A DNA stretch of 18,381 nt from Clostridioides sp. (lineage in GTDB: Bacteria > Bacillota > Clostridia > Peptostreptococcales > Peptostreptococcaceae), in assembly GCA_031272305.1 (NCBI GenBank), contig JAISUA010000227.1, forward strand, positions 1 to 18,381. Direction: 5' to 3'. The notes under the pieces were generated by a model. It did no database searches, was not told the origin of the DNA, and saw nothing but the letters and a program-made list of their open reading frames with translations. Positions 5,887 to 13,079 of this stretch are shown in pieces (the first letter of the stretch is position 1; every line of letters begins with the position of its first letter). A program made the translations under genes and the position numbers.

Positions 5887-7155
5887 ATGATATATGGCTT
5901 GATTGGAGAGAAATTAGGTCACAGTTTTTCGAAAGAAATACATGAAAAAATAGCAGATTATACTTACAAATTAATTCCTGTTTCAAAGGATTTGTTCGAT
6001 GATTTTATGAAAGAAAAAAATTTTACTGCTATTAACGTTACAATTCCATACAAAGAAAAAGTTATACCATATTTAGGTTATATAGATGACAAAGCTAAAA
6101 AAATAGGTGCTGTCAATACGATAGTAAAGAAAGAAGGCAAACTTTTTGGATACAACACTGATTATTATGGTTTTAAATATATGTTAGAAAAAAATAAAAT
6201 AGATCCAAAAGATAAAAAAATATTGATTTTGGGAAAAGGTGGAGCGTCTAAAGCCTGTATAGAAGTAGTCAAAGATATGGGATCAAAAGAAATACAAATA
6301 GTCTACTATAGAGTAATATCAGAAAATATTAAAACAATTTCAAAAGAAGGACCACAAATTATATCATATGAAAATTGTTATAAAAATCACTCTGATGCAC
6401 AGATAATTATCAATACTACTCCTGTTGGAATGTATCCAAATACAGAAGATTCACCTGTTGATTTATCAAAATTCAACAATTTAGAAGCTGTTGTCGATGT
6501 TATTTATAATCCTTTGAGAACAAAATTCTTGATAGATGGAATTGATAAAGGTGTCATTTGCGTTGGAGGATTGGAAATGTTGATTGCTCAGGCAAAATTT
6601 GCTGTAGAAATATTTCTAAATAAAAAAATAAGAAATGATATAATCCAAGAAATACACGACTCCCTTATGAAAGAAAGAAGAAATATTGTACTTATAGGAA
6701 TGAGTGGTTGTGGGAAAAGCACCATAGGAAAATTATTAGCACAAATCTTAAAAAAAGAATTTGTTGATGTCGATGAGGAAATAGTAAAAGAAATAAATAT
6801 GTCTATCGAAGAATTTTTTTCGAAAAAAGATGAAATAGAATTTAGGAAGATAGAGAGAAATATAATACAAAATTTATCAAAAATGAACGGATTAATCATA
6901 TCTACAGGTGGTGGCGTAGTTAAAAACAAAGAAAATATCATAGATTTGAAGAAAAATGGAAAAATTATATGGATAAAAAGAGATGTCTCCTTACTTGAAA
7001 GTGGAAATGGAAGACCACTTGCACCAGATTTTGAAGCTACTAAAAATCTATACAAAGAAAGACTTCCTTTGTACGAAAAATCATCTGAAATTATCGTAGA
7101 AAACAACGAAAGTATAGAGAATACATTAGAAAAATTAATAAAATATATTGAATAG
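5887..7155 (+). CDS. aroE-aroK: Bifunctional shikimate dehydrogenase / shikimate kinase fusion
   Basis: The protein would carry out two consecutive steps: 3-dehydroshikimate to shikimate, then shikimate to shikimate-3-phosphate. Residues 1 to about 258 are AroE: GHSFSKEIH (11-19), NVTIPYK with catalytic Lys56, NTD with catalytic Asp92, the dinucleotide loop LGKGGASKA (115-123) and INTTPVGMYP (175-184). Residues about 262-422 are the kinase: Walker A GMSGCGKST (271-279), shikimate-binding Asp296 and Arg320 (FRKIE), STGGG (339-343), the lid RPL (376-378) and ERLPLYEK (391-398). A GTG at 5878 lies inside the Shine-Dalgarno sequence AGAGGTG, so the ATG at 5887 (spacing 6 nt) is chosen, giving 422 residues. 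The gene diverges from the aro operon. Such fusions occur in some Firmicutes, but most bacteria keep the two enzymes separate. Confidence 0.95.
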   Translation: MIYGLIGEKLGHSFSKEIHEKIADYTYKLIPVSKDLFDDFMKEKNFTAINVTIPYKEKVIPYLGYIDDKAKKIGAVNTIVKKEGKLFGYNTDYYGFKYMLEKNKIDPKDKKILILGKGGASKACIEVVKDMGSKEIQIVYYRVISENIKTISKEGPQIISYENCYKNHSDAQIIINTTPVGMYPNTEDSPVDLSKFNNLEAVVDVIYNPLRTKFLIDGIDKGVICVGGLEMLIAQAKFAVEIFLNKKIRNDIIQEIHDSLMKERRNIVLIGMSGCGKSTIGKLLAQILKKEFVDVDEEIVKEINMSIEEFFSKKDEIEFRKIERNIIQNLSKMNGLIISTGGGVVKNKENIIDLKKNGKIIWIKRDVSLLESGNGRPLAPDFEATKNLYKERLPLYEKSSEIIVENNESIENTLEKLIKYIE

Positions 7156-7272
7156 ATTTTGCTTATAAACTCATATATAACAATTAGTGCTACAACCAAA
7201 TCTGCTATATCTTTCATCGTTTGTAAGCTCATAATTATTTGATTTATTGTATTCTTTAGCGTTGTAACAAAA

Positions 7273-7373
7273 TAGCTGATAAATATTGTTTGGAAGATTC
7301 GATTGGAGCTGGAGTTCACATGAAGTGTGGAAACAGCGACCGAATCTGAAAACAATTTTATCAGCTACTTTTT
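7273..7373 (+). ncRNA. Long imperfect hairpin between aroE-aroK and gltX, possibly a structured RNA or terminator
   Basis: TAGCTGATAAA (7273-7283) pairs with TTTATCAGCTA (7357-7367). Going inward, ATTGTTT/AAACAAT, AGATTCG/CGAATCT, GCTG/CAGC and TTCACA/TGTGGAA continue the stem, giving about 35 pairs with small bulges over 95 nt. The plus strand then runs into CTTTTT (7368-7373). The core (about 7296-7350) is clearly richer in GC than its surroundings and does not read as a tRNA. It could terminate aroE-aroK transcripts, or be a small RNA or a decayed repeat element. The fold is seen; the function is unknown. Confidence 0.5.
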
Positions 7374-7406
7374 ATATAAAGCATCATCTAAAATATGAAG
7401 TTAATA

Positions 7407-8897
7407 TTATTTTTTTAGTAGATTTTCGCCAACAAATTGCAATCTCTTAATGCAAATTTCTTTGCCTAGTACTTCCATTACAAGTGGTAGATCTGGTCCG
7501 TGCATTTGTCCTGTAAGCATTATTCTAGAACCCATATAAAGATTTTTACCTTTTATCTTGTATTCTTTTTGGATTGATTTTAGGACAGCTTGTCCATTCT
7601 CAGCATTCAAATCTTCTGTTTGTTCTAATTTCTCAATAAGGGCTTGATGAAGTGTAGGTATGTGTTCAAGTTCTAAGAATTCTCTACAATCATCATTTTC
7701 AAGTTTGACATCTTCGCCAAAGAATATTGATACATGATCTGTGATTTCTTTCACATAGCTAATTTTTTCCTTTAAGATAGCTACCATTTTCTTTAGAAAA
7801 TCAAATTTTTCATCTTGTTCTGATTCTTTTATAAATCCTTCTTCAATCATATATGGCATTGCAAGTTTTGAAAGAAGTTCATCGTCTGCTTCTTTCATAT
7901 AATGAGCATTGATCCAATTTAATTTTTCTGTATCGAACACTCCTCCACTTTTTGAAACTCTTTCGATTGAAAAACTTTCTTCCAACTCTTTCATAGAGAA
8001 AATTTCTTGATTTTCTTCTGGTGACCAACCTACAAGTGCAACATAGTTTACTAAACCTTCTGGAAGGTAGCCTTTCTTTCTGAAATCTTCTACAGCTACA
8101 TCACCTTGTCTTTTACTAAGTTTTTTCTTTTCACTGTTCAATATATTTGGAAGATGTACGAATACAGGAGCTTCCCATCCAAATGCTTCATACAAATATA
8201 CGTGTTTTGGAGTAGAAGACACCCATTCTTCACCTCTTATAACGTGAGTAATGTTCATAAGATGGTCATCTACAACTACTGCAAAGTGATAAGTTGGAAA
8301 ACCATCAGTCTTGATAAGAACTTGATCATCTAAATCATTTGTGTTGAATTCTGTTTCTCCTCTTACTGCATCTGTAAATTTTATAACGTAGTTTTCAGGC
8401 AACTTAAGTCTGATTACATAAGGTTCTCCAGATTCTAGTTTTGCTTGTACTTCTTCTTTTGAAAGATTTCTACAATGACCATCGTATCTAGGAGTTTCAC
8501 CTTTTTCTTTTTGCTCATCTCTTACTTTGTCCAATCTTTCTTTTGTGCAGAAACAATAGTATGCTTTTCCTTCATCTAAAAGTTTTTGAATATATTCTTT
8601 GTATATATCAAGTCTTTCAGATTGAATATAAGGTCCATTTTCGCCTATTTGAGAGACTTTGCCATCTTTGTCTAACATAACACCTTCATCGTTTTTTATG
8701 CCTGCCCATTCCATCGCTTGAAGCATATTTTCGATAGCACCTTCAACAAATCTACTTTGGTCTGTATCTTCCACTCTAAGAATATATTTTCCACCTGATT
8801 TTTTTGCAAATAAATAATTGTATAAAGCCGTTCTAAGACTTCCTATATGCACAAATCCTGTAGGACTTGGTGCAAATCTAACTCTAACTTCGCTCAT
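7407..8897 (-). CDS. gltX: Glutamate--tRNA ligase
   Basis: This class I aminoacyl-tRNA synthetase charges tRNA-Glu (and possibly tRNA-Gln, which an amidotransferase would then convert; not decidable here). The 496 residues contain the HIGH motif as PSPTGFVHIGS (11-20), a zinc-knuckle pattern CFC (115-117) with GHC (140-142), the HVIRGEEW segment (218-225) and the KMSKS equivalent KLSKR (259-263). The remainder is the helical anticodon-binding domain. Length is typical of the family. The ATG at 8897 follows AAGGAG at good spacing. It faces aroE-aroK convergently and diverges from the cysteine-cluster gene, so it is probably monocistronic. Confidence 0.97.
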   Translation of the reverse strand: MSEVRVRFAPSPTGFVHIGSLRTALYNYLFAKKSGGKYILRVEDTDQSRFVEGAIENMLQAMEWAGIKNDEGVMLDKDGKVSQIGENGPYIQSERLDIYKEYIQKLLDEGKAYYCFCTKERLDKVRDEQKEKGETPRYDGHCRNLSKEEVQAKLESGEPYVIRLKLPENYVIKFTDAVRGETEFNTNDLDDQVLIKTDGFPTYHFAVVVDDHLMNITHVIRGEEWVSSTPKHVYLYEAFGWEAPVFVHLPNILNSEKKKLSKRQGDVAVEDFRKKGYLPEGLVNYVALVGWSPEENQEIFSMKELEESFSIERVSKSGGVFDTEKLNWINAHYMKEADDELLSKLAMPYMIEEGFIKESEQDEKFDFLKKMVAILKEKISYVKEITDHVSIFFGEDVKLENDDCREFLELEHIPTLHQALIEKLEQTEDLNAENGQAVLKSIQKEYKIKGKNLYMGSRIMLTGQMHGPDLPLVMEVLGKEICIKRLQFVGENLLKK

Positions 8898-9008
8898 TTT
8901 ACTCTCCTTTTTAAAATTTATTGTTTTTTATAATTGTTTATAATTGAATATTTATCTAAATTCAAATCTAATTTGAAATTATTTTTAGTAATTTTTTAAG
9001 TATTTATC

Positions 9009-9075
9009 TAGTATTAATTCAAATAATTACATAGTATTGTTTCAATGATTATATAGTATTATTCAAATGATTATA
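9009..9075. repeat. Tandem repeat, 3 copies of 22-23 bp, in the gltX leader
   Basis: The copies at 9009-9031, 9032-9053 and 9054-9075 follow the pattern TAGTATT(A/G)TTCAA(A/T)GATTATA with several mismatches. They lie 112 bp or more upstream of the gltX start, on the presumed leader transcript. Confidence 0.75.
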
Positions 9076-9095
9076 AATTTACGAAATGCAATTTT

Positions 9096-9101
9096 ATTAT
9101 A
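9096..9101 (-). promoter_or_regulatory. Candidate extended -10 promoter for gltX
   Basis: On the minus strand, TGTTATAAT gives a perfect TATAAT (9101-9096) with a TGn extension. No convincing -35 box stands 17 bp upstream. A start near 9089 would leave a leader of about 190 nt with the tandem repeats in it. The block is partly self-complementary (TTATAA), so it might serve both directions. Confidence 0.4.
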
Positions 9102-9216
9102 ACACAATTTAGTGTAGAATGTAGATATAAAAGAGATGAATGAAAATTTATATTTGAACAAAACATTAATAAAAAGTTCGAAAATAACATTAATAAAAAT
9201 AAGAAAGGATCTTTAT

Positions 9217-9918
9217 ATGTCTAAGTTAAACAAAAAACAAATTTTAAATTCTATAGATTACTGCAATAAAGAAGGAATATTTTTTAACTTGCAAACAATT
9301 TATGACAGTGTTCCATCTGGAAAATGCAGTGGTTGCGGCAATTGTTGTATGGAATCCGTAGGAACAAATCTAGTTGAATTTCTAAACATATATAACTATC
9401 TACTTGAAAGACCTAAGCTAAAAACATATGCCTTCAAAAAAATATTAGATTATTATTTCAACGAATATATCTCAAAACACTCTTGTCCATTTAAAAATTC
9501 AAAAAATAGATGTATCATATATGATGTAAGACCTCTCAACTGCAGAATTTACGGTCAATGGAAAAAAACAGATTATGAAAAAAATCTACAAAATATACTC
9601 AAAGAAAATCAATATTTCTTAAAATTTTTGAAATCAGAATACAATATAATCCTTCCAAAGGAAGTGTCAAATTTCAAGATAGATTACTGTGAAAAATTCA
9701 TTCCAGAAAAATCTTATCTATCAAAATCTCAAAGACTTGAGTTTGCAGATAGAATTTTCGTACTTGATACGCTTATTTTAAATAGCAAGACTATTAATAT
9801 AGACTATGCAGATAGAGGTATCGTAGAATTTTTCGTAGAATCAGTCACTGATATTAGCCTTGCAAATAAAATAAAATTAAACAGAACAGAAATTATATTA
9901 TTAAATCAAAACAAATAA
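9217..9918 (+). CDS. YkgJ-type CxxCxxCC cysteine-cluster protein
   Basis: The protein belongs to the zinc/iron-chelating CxxCxxCC family (YkgJ/FliB-like). Members are thought to bind metal, but their function is mostly unproven. Seen: KCSGCGNCCMES with Cys37, 40, 43 and 44, SCPF with Cys90, RCIIYDVRPLNCR with Cys99 and Cys109 (the RPxxCR signature), and Cys158 in IDYCEKF. There is no signal peptide or membrane segment, so it is probably cytosolic. The ATG at 9217 is chosen because AAAGGA lies 8 nt upstream. The longer reading from 9136 adds 27 Lys/Ile-rich residues without a suitable ribosome binding site. The final codons lie in a 38-bp tandem repeat. It stands between gltX (divergent) and a small acidic gene, so context gives no function. 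Confidence is high for the family and low for the role. Confidence 0.82.
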   Translation: MSKLNKKQILNSIDYCNKEGIFFNLQTIYDSVPSGKCSGCGNCCMESVGTNLVEFLNIYNYLLERPKLKTYAFKKILDYYFNEYISKHSCPFKNSKNRCIIYDVRPLNCRIYGQWKKTDYEKNLQNILKENQYFLKFLKSEYNIILPKEVSNFKIDYCEKFIPEKSYLSKSQRLEFADRIFVLDTLILNSKTINIDYADRGIVEFFVESVTDISLANKIKLNRTEIILLNQNK

Positions 9919-9988
9919 ATATAACACAAATCATGTTATTAAATCAAAGCAAATAAATATAACACAAATCATGTTATTAAATCAAAAA
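9898..9988 (+). repeat. 38-bp tandem repeat spanning the stop codon of the cysteine-cluster gene
   Basis: The copies are 9898-9935, 9936-9973 and a partial third from 9974. The first two differ at a single base (AAAAC against AAAGC). The first copy supplies the last codons and TAA stop (9916-9918) of the upstream gene, so the duplication arose at or across the end of the gene. Confidence 0.92.
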
Positions 9989-10169
9989 ATAATATTATTA
10001 AATAAAAAAACAATTATTTCACCTAAAATGTCCAACAAAATGTCGAACGATTTTTAGAAATTATTTCAAATGTTAAGTTTGTATTTAGAAGGAATTTAAG
10101 TTTGTTAAATCAAATATAATAAAAAAATAAATTTATTTGAATATTGTTTGAGATTTTGGGGGGATTTTA

Positions 10170-10409
10170 GTGTATAGCGATTTGAAGGAAATAGATATAG
10201 AACTAAAAAAAATTTGTAAAGATTATATAGAATCTATGAAATATCTAAAAGACAATGATTTTATAACAGAAGAAGAGTTCAAAAAATGTACTGAAGACAA
10301 AATAAATTTTTTAAATAGTAGTGATGAAGAGTATGACTGTGAATTTGAAGAAGATGAAATAGACGAATTTTTTGAAAGTATAGACGATAAATATAAAATC
10401 AAAAAATAA
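10170..10409 (+). CDS. Small acidic protein with a SHOCT-like segment
   Basis: This 79-residue protein starts with GTG at 10170, preceded by an excellent GGGGGG run 6 nt upstream. Residues about 22-48 (MKYLKDNDFITEEEFKKC and on to INFL) resemble the short SHOCT helix-hairpin (a leucine/lysine helix, then a turn, then ITEEEF). That motif is usually found at protein ends and is linked to oligomerisation or DNA/protein contact. The C-terminal half is strongly acidic (EEYDCEFEEDEIDEFFESID) with a short basic tail, IKK. There is no signal peptide, membrane segment or catalytic motif. The strong ribosome binding site and biased composition support a real gene; the function is unknown. It lies alone between two repeat-rich gaps, upstream of cysS. 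Confidence 0.65.
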   Translation: MYSDLKEIDIELKKICKDYIESMKYLKDNDFITEEEFKKCTEDKINFLNSSDEEYDCEFEEDEIDEFFESIDDKYKIKK

Positions 10410-10456
10410 TATACAATGTAAAAAATAATAATTTTAGTTGAAAAGTTAAAAAACAT

Positions 10457-10512
10457 AACTCTAGATAAAAATTACAAAAACAACTCTAGATAAAAATTAC
10501 AAAAATAATTCT
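10457..10512. repeat. 25-bp tandem repeat
   Basis: The copies AACTCTAGATAAAAATTACA plus five bases lie at 10457-10481 and 10482-10506 and differ only at the last base. A truncated third copy (AATTCTAG) begins at 10507. Confidence 0.9.
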
Positions 10513-10609
10513 AGTTGATTTTTTATTTTTTTTAGGAAAAGATAAAAAACAGATATCAATTTTAGGTTAAAAACTATTATTTTGTATGGAGAATAAATTA
10601 AGTTTGTGC

Positions 10610-10615
10610 TATCAT
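10610..10615 (+). promoter_or_regulatory. Candidate extended -10 promoter for cysS
   Basis: TGCTATCAT gives a -10 box TATCAT (5 of 6) with a TGn extension. No good -35 box is present. Transcription would begin near 10622, leaving a leader of about 108 nt before cysS with no clear regulatory fold. Confidence 0.35.
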
Positions 10616-10729
10616 AAATATGTTATTAATGTAAAAAATAATTTACAAAACACTATACATTTTATCGAATTGATAATATAATTAAAAAAACAAATCGAAA
10701 TAGTATTATTTTGAAGAAAGGAACAAGTC

Positions 10730-12127
10730 ATGAAATTATATAATACGATTACTAGAAAAAAAGAAAATTTCATACCAATTGAAGAAGGCAAGGTCAAGAT
10801 GTATGTGTGTGGACCTACTGTTTACAATTTCATACACATTGGAAATGCAAGACCATTTATAATATTTGACACATTCAGAAGATATCTTGAGTACAGAGGA
10901 TATGATGTTACTTATGTTCAAAATTTCACAGATGTAGACGATAAAATAATAAACAGAAGTCACGAAGAAGGAATATCACCTAGTGAAGTTGCTGAGAAAT
11001 ACATCAAGGAATACTTCATTGATTGTGATGGACTTGGAATAAAAAGAGCAACTGTCCACCCTAGAGTCACAGAAAATATCGAGCAAATAGTAGACTTTAT
11101 CAAAGATTTAGAAAATAAAGGATTTGCATATGCGTCAAATGGAGATGTTTATTTTGATACTAAAAAATTCGATTCATATGGAAAACTTTCAAAACAAAAT
11201 CAAGAAGAATTAGAAGCAGGAGCTAGAATTGAAATAAACGAAAATAAACATAATCCTATGGATTTTGTACTTTGGAAAGCGAAGAAAGAAGGAGAACCTG
11301 GATGGAGCAGTCCATGGGGAGAAGGTAGACCTGGATGGCATATAGAGTGTTCAGTAATGTCAAACAGATATCTTGGAGAAACTATAGACATACATGCAGG
11401 AGGACATGATTTGATTTTCCCTCATCACGAAAATGAAATCGCACAAAGTGAAGCAAGAAGTGGAAAACAATTCTCAAGATACTGGATACACAATGGATAT
11501 ATCAATGTAAATAACGAAAAAATGTCCAAATCAAAAGGAAACTTCTTCACAGTGAGAGATATATCTAAATTTTTTGACCTTGAAATAGTAAGATTCTTTA
11601 TGTTGTCTGCTCATTACAGAAATCCAGTCAACTTCAGTGATGAGATGCTAGAACAAGCAAAAGCAGGATTAGAAAGACTATACAATACAAAAGAAAAATT
11701 AGAATTTACTTTAGAAAATCTAAAGGAATCTAAGATAACAGATGAAGAAAATGCTTTAATAAATGATTTGAATAAATTTAGAGATGAATTTATAAAAGCT
11801 ATGGACGACGATATCAATACTGCTGACGCAGTAAGTACAGTATTTGAACTTGCAAGATTCATCAATACAAATGTAAGTGAAAAATCTTCAAAAGAATTTG
11901 CTAGCAAAAATCTAGATATGTTCAAGGAACTTACAGCTGTATTAAATATCGTAAACAAAAAAGAAGACGATGTACTAGAAGATGAAATCAAAGAAATGAT
12001 AGAACAAAGAACACAGGCAAAAAAAGATAAGAACTTTGAGCTTGCAGATAAGATAAGAAGCGAGCTTTTGGATAGAGGAATAGAACTAGAAGACACAAGA
12101 CAAGGTGTCAAATGGAAAAAAATTTAA
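10730..12127 (+). CDS. cysS: Cysteine--tRNA ligase
   Basis: This class I synthetase charges tRNA-Cys. The 465-residue protein shows CGPTVYNFIHIGNARPF with zinc ligand Cys27 and the HIGH equivalent HIGN (36-39), the YVQNFTDVDDKI segment (61-72), PGWHIECSVMS with the second zinc Cys, GGHDLIFPHHENEIAQSEA with the zinc His/Glu, KMSKSKGNF and the helical anticodon-binding C-terminal region. Length is normal. The ATG at 10730 has AAAGGA 8 nt upstream. A strong terminator follows 79 bp after the stop, so the gene appears to be the last of its transcript. No serine acetyltransferase gene adjoins it, unlike the gltX-cysE-cysS order of Bacillus. Confidence 0.97.
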   Translation: MKLYNTITRKKENFIPIEEGKVKMYVCGPTVYNFIHIGNARPFIIFDTFRRYLEYRGYDVTYVQNFTDVDDKIINRSHEEGISPSEVAEKYIKEYFIDCDGLGIKRATVHPRVTENIEQIVDFIKDLENKGFAYASNGDVYFDTKKFDSYGKLSKQNQEELEAGARIEINENKHNPMDFVLWKAKKEGEPGWSSPWGEGRPGWHIECSVMSNRYLGETIDIHAGGHDLIFPHHENEIAQSEARSGKQFSRYWIHNGYINVNNEKMSKSKGNFFTVRDISKFFDLEIVRFFMLSAHYRNPVNFSDEMLEQAKAGLERLYNTKEKLEFTLENLKESKITDEENALINDLNKFRDEFIKAMDDDINTADAVSTVFELARFINTNVSEKSSKEFASKNLDMFKELTAVLNIVNKKEDDVLEDEIKEMIEQRTQAKKDKNFELADKIRSELLDRGIELEDTRQGVKWKKI

Positions 12128-12205
12128 TTAAGATCAAGTCAAACTTTAGCTGAGTTGTAGTTCGAAGTATATATAAATAAAAGTTTATAAAAATATTAAA
12201 ATTAG

Positions 12206-12242
12206 AAAAACGCTGTAAGAATATTTCTTCCAGCGTTTTTTT
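12206..12242 (+). terminator. Rho-independent terminator after cysS
   Basis: AAAAACGCTG (12206-12215) pairs with CAGCGTTTTT (12231-12240). The stem continues inward with AAGAA/TTCTT around a TAT loop, broken by one T/C mismatch, and seven T follow. The A-run before the stem means it may also work leftward. Confidence 0.92.
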
Positions 12243-12630
12243 ATTTACAAAAATTAGTGTAAAATATTTTGTATAGACTTTTTTGTGAAGGATAACATTA
12301 TTTTTCATAGTCATCTCCAAATCATTTTTTATTTTTCATAGATTGTGATTTTATTAATTAACATATAAACAAGCATATAAACTTATAAATAAAATCGGAA
12401 AAGAATATACAATTTTATCCATATATTTAGGCAAATTAACTAGTAAATTTACTAGATAGTCACTGTTTACGTCATATTAAACGTCAAGAAACTGTCTATT
12501 TAACTCAACATACAAGTTAGTTTTTTAAACCATATTGAAAAATAAAAAGAAAAGTTGTATATATAAAACTATGAAAAACACCATTATATTTTTAAAAATA
12601 TCAAAGTTGTAAAAGATCTAATCGAAAAAA

Positions 12631-12692
12631 AATTAGCAATAAATTAAAAAAATAATTAGCAATAAATTAAAAAAAATTAGCAATAAATAAAA
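12631..12692. repeat. Tandem repeat, about 3 copies of 18-23 bp
   Basis: AATTAGCAATAAATTAAAAA recurs at 12631, 12654 and 12675 with variable A-run length; the last copy is shortened. No coding or hairpin role is apparent. Confidence 0.85.
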
Positions 12693-12737
12693 TTTTATTT
12701 TACAATGGCCAAATTTTATTTTTTTAAAATTTATGAA

Positions 12738-12779
12738 GTTTTATTTATCACAATACAAGTTTTATTTATCACAATACAA
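12738..12779. repeat. Perfect 21-bp tandem duplication
   Basis: The unit GTTTTATTTATCACAATACA plus A occurs at 12738-12758 and again, identically, at 12759-12779. Confidence 0.95.
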
Positions 12780-12850
12780 GACTAGTAAAGAAAAAAACAA
12801 CATCCTTTGTTAATCATAAAGTTTTATACAATAGTTGTCATGTAATGATT

Positions 12851-12890
12851 TTGCAATCATTAATGAAAATGGTTGTATAGTGTACAACCA
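12851..12890 (+). promoter_or_regulatory. Candidate promoter with an overlapping operator-like palindrome, upstream of the LytTR gene
   Basis: TTGCAA (12851-12856) and TATAGT (12876-12881) are spaced 19 bp apart, slightly long for sigma-A. The -10 box lies within the perfect inverted repeat TGGTTGTA-TAGTG-TACAACCA (12870-12890), a typical position for a repressor operator. A second hairpin, AATGATT-TTGC-AATCATT (12844-12861), overlaps the -35 box. The start would be near 12888, giving a leader of about 190 nt. Confidence 0.4.
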
Positions 12891-12920
12891 AAATAAGTAA
12901 GAGAAATACCTAATATATAA

Positions 12921-12979
12921 CGATTGAAAGTCGAAATATAACAAATTTCAGACAATAGTAGAAATTTGTCTGATAATCG
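12921..12979 (+). promoter_or_regulatory. Nested and competing inverted repeats in the LytTR gene leader
   Basis: Two perfect inverted repeats share sequence and cannot form together: ACAAATTTC (12941-12949) with GAAATTTGT (12961-12969), and TCAGACAA (12948-12955) with TTGTCTGA (12966-12973). An outer CGATT/AATCG pair encloses both. The block lies about 100 bp before the LytTR start codon. It could be a protein-binding site or an RNA switch-like leader; which of these is not decidable from sequence. Confidence 0.5.
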
Positions 12980-12980
12980 A

Positions 12981-13004
12981 AAGAAGCATTATAAGAAGCA
13001 TTAT
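12981..13004. repeat. Perfect 12-bp tandem duplication
   Basis: AAGAAGCATTAT occurs twice without a gap, immediately after the nested inverted repeats and 75 bp before the LytTR start codon. Confidence 0.93.
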
Positions 13005-13079
13005 ATATGGAATTTTCGAAGCAATGTTCGCAAAAAGTTTATTAAAAAATAATAAAATCATCAATGGGGGTAGAAAGTT

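Larger units (their letters stand above)
8898..9216. other. Divergent intergenic region gltX / cysteine-cluster protein
   Basis: This is very AT-rich DNA. It holds a candidate leftward -10 element (9096-9101) and three tandem 22-23-bp repeats (9009-9075), which would fall in the gltX 5' untranslated leader. No T-box signature (AGGGTGGNACCGCG-like) and no intrinsic terminator were found. An in-frame ATG at 9136 precedes the downstream gene but lacks a properly spaced ribosome binding site. Confidence 0.6.
10410..10729. other. Intergenic region upstream of cysS
   Basis: These 320 bp contain two perfect-to-near-perfect 25-bp tandem copies plus a partial third (10457-10512), T-rich runs at 10518-10540 that are not preceded by a convincing hairpin, and a candidate cysS promoter (10610-10615). 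No T-box or other riboswitch that I can recognise and no ORF of note. Confidence 0.6.
12243..13079. other. Long non-coding region upstream of the LytTR gene
   Basis: These 837 bp hold no supportable gene on either strand. Apart from a 16-bp perfect palindrome (12440-12455, CTAGTAAATTTACTAG) and a paired ACGTCA motif near 12471-12488, the first half is featureless AT-rich sequence. The second half holds tandem repeats (12631-12692, 12738-12779, 12981-13004) and several hairpins (12844-12861, 12870-12890, 12921-12979) that lie directly before the regulator gene. It marks the border between the housekeeping genes and the surface-protein locus. Confidence 0.65.

Noticed and set aside
7290..7352. 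tRNA-like segment in the GC-richer core of the hairpin (GATTCGATTGG resembles a T-arm)
   Set aside because: There are no acceptor stem, D-arm or anticodon arm at the required distances, and the sequence folds better as one long hairpin.
6588..7355. 255-codon minus-strand ORF antisense to aroE-aroK, with a hydrophobic toxin-like stretch (MSLQTMKDIADLVVALIVIYE, from 7232)
   Set aside because: It lies mostly antisense to the kinase domain and has no ribosome binding site. The hydrophobic stretch does not end in a stop codon inside the intergenic region, as a small type I toxin would. It is probably a shadow frame.
9136..9216. Earlier ATG extending the cysteine-cluster protein by 27 residues
   Set aside because: The only purine-rich sequence (AAAAGAG) touches the ATG. 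The ATG at 9217 has AAAGGA at a normal distance, and the extension is a Lys/Ile-rich stretch without domain similarity.
12108..12320. Minus-strand ORF of 70 codons beyond cysS
   Set aside because: It runs through the cysS terminator hairpin and into the end of cysS, with no ribosome binding site; it is chance coding in AT-rich DNA.
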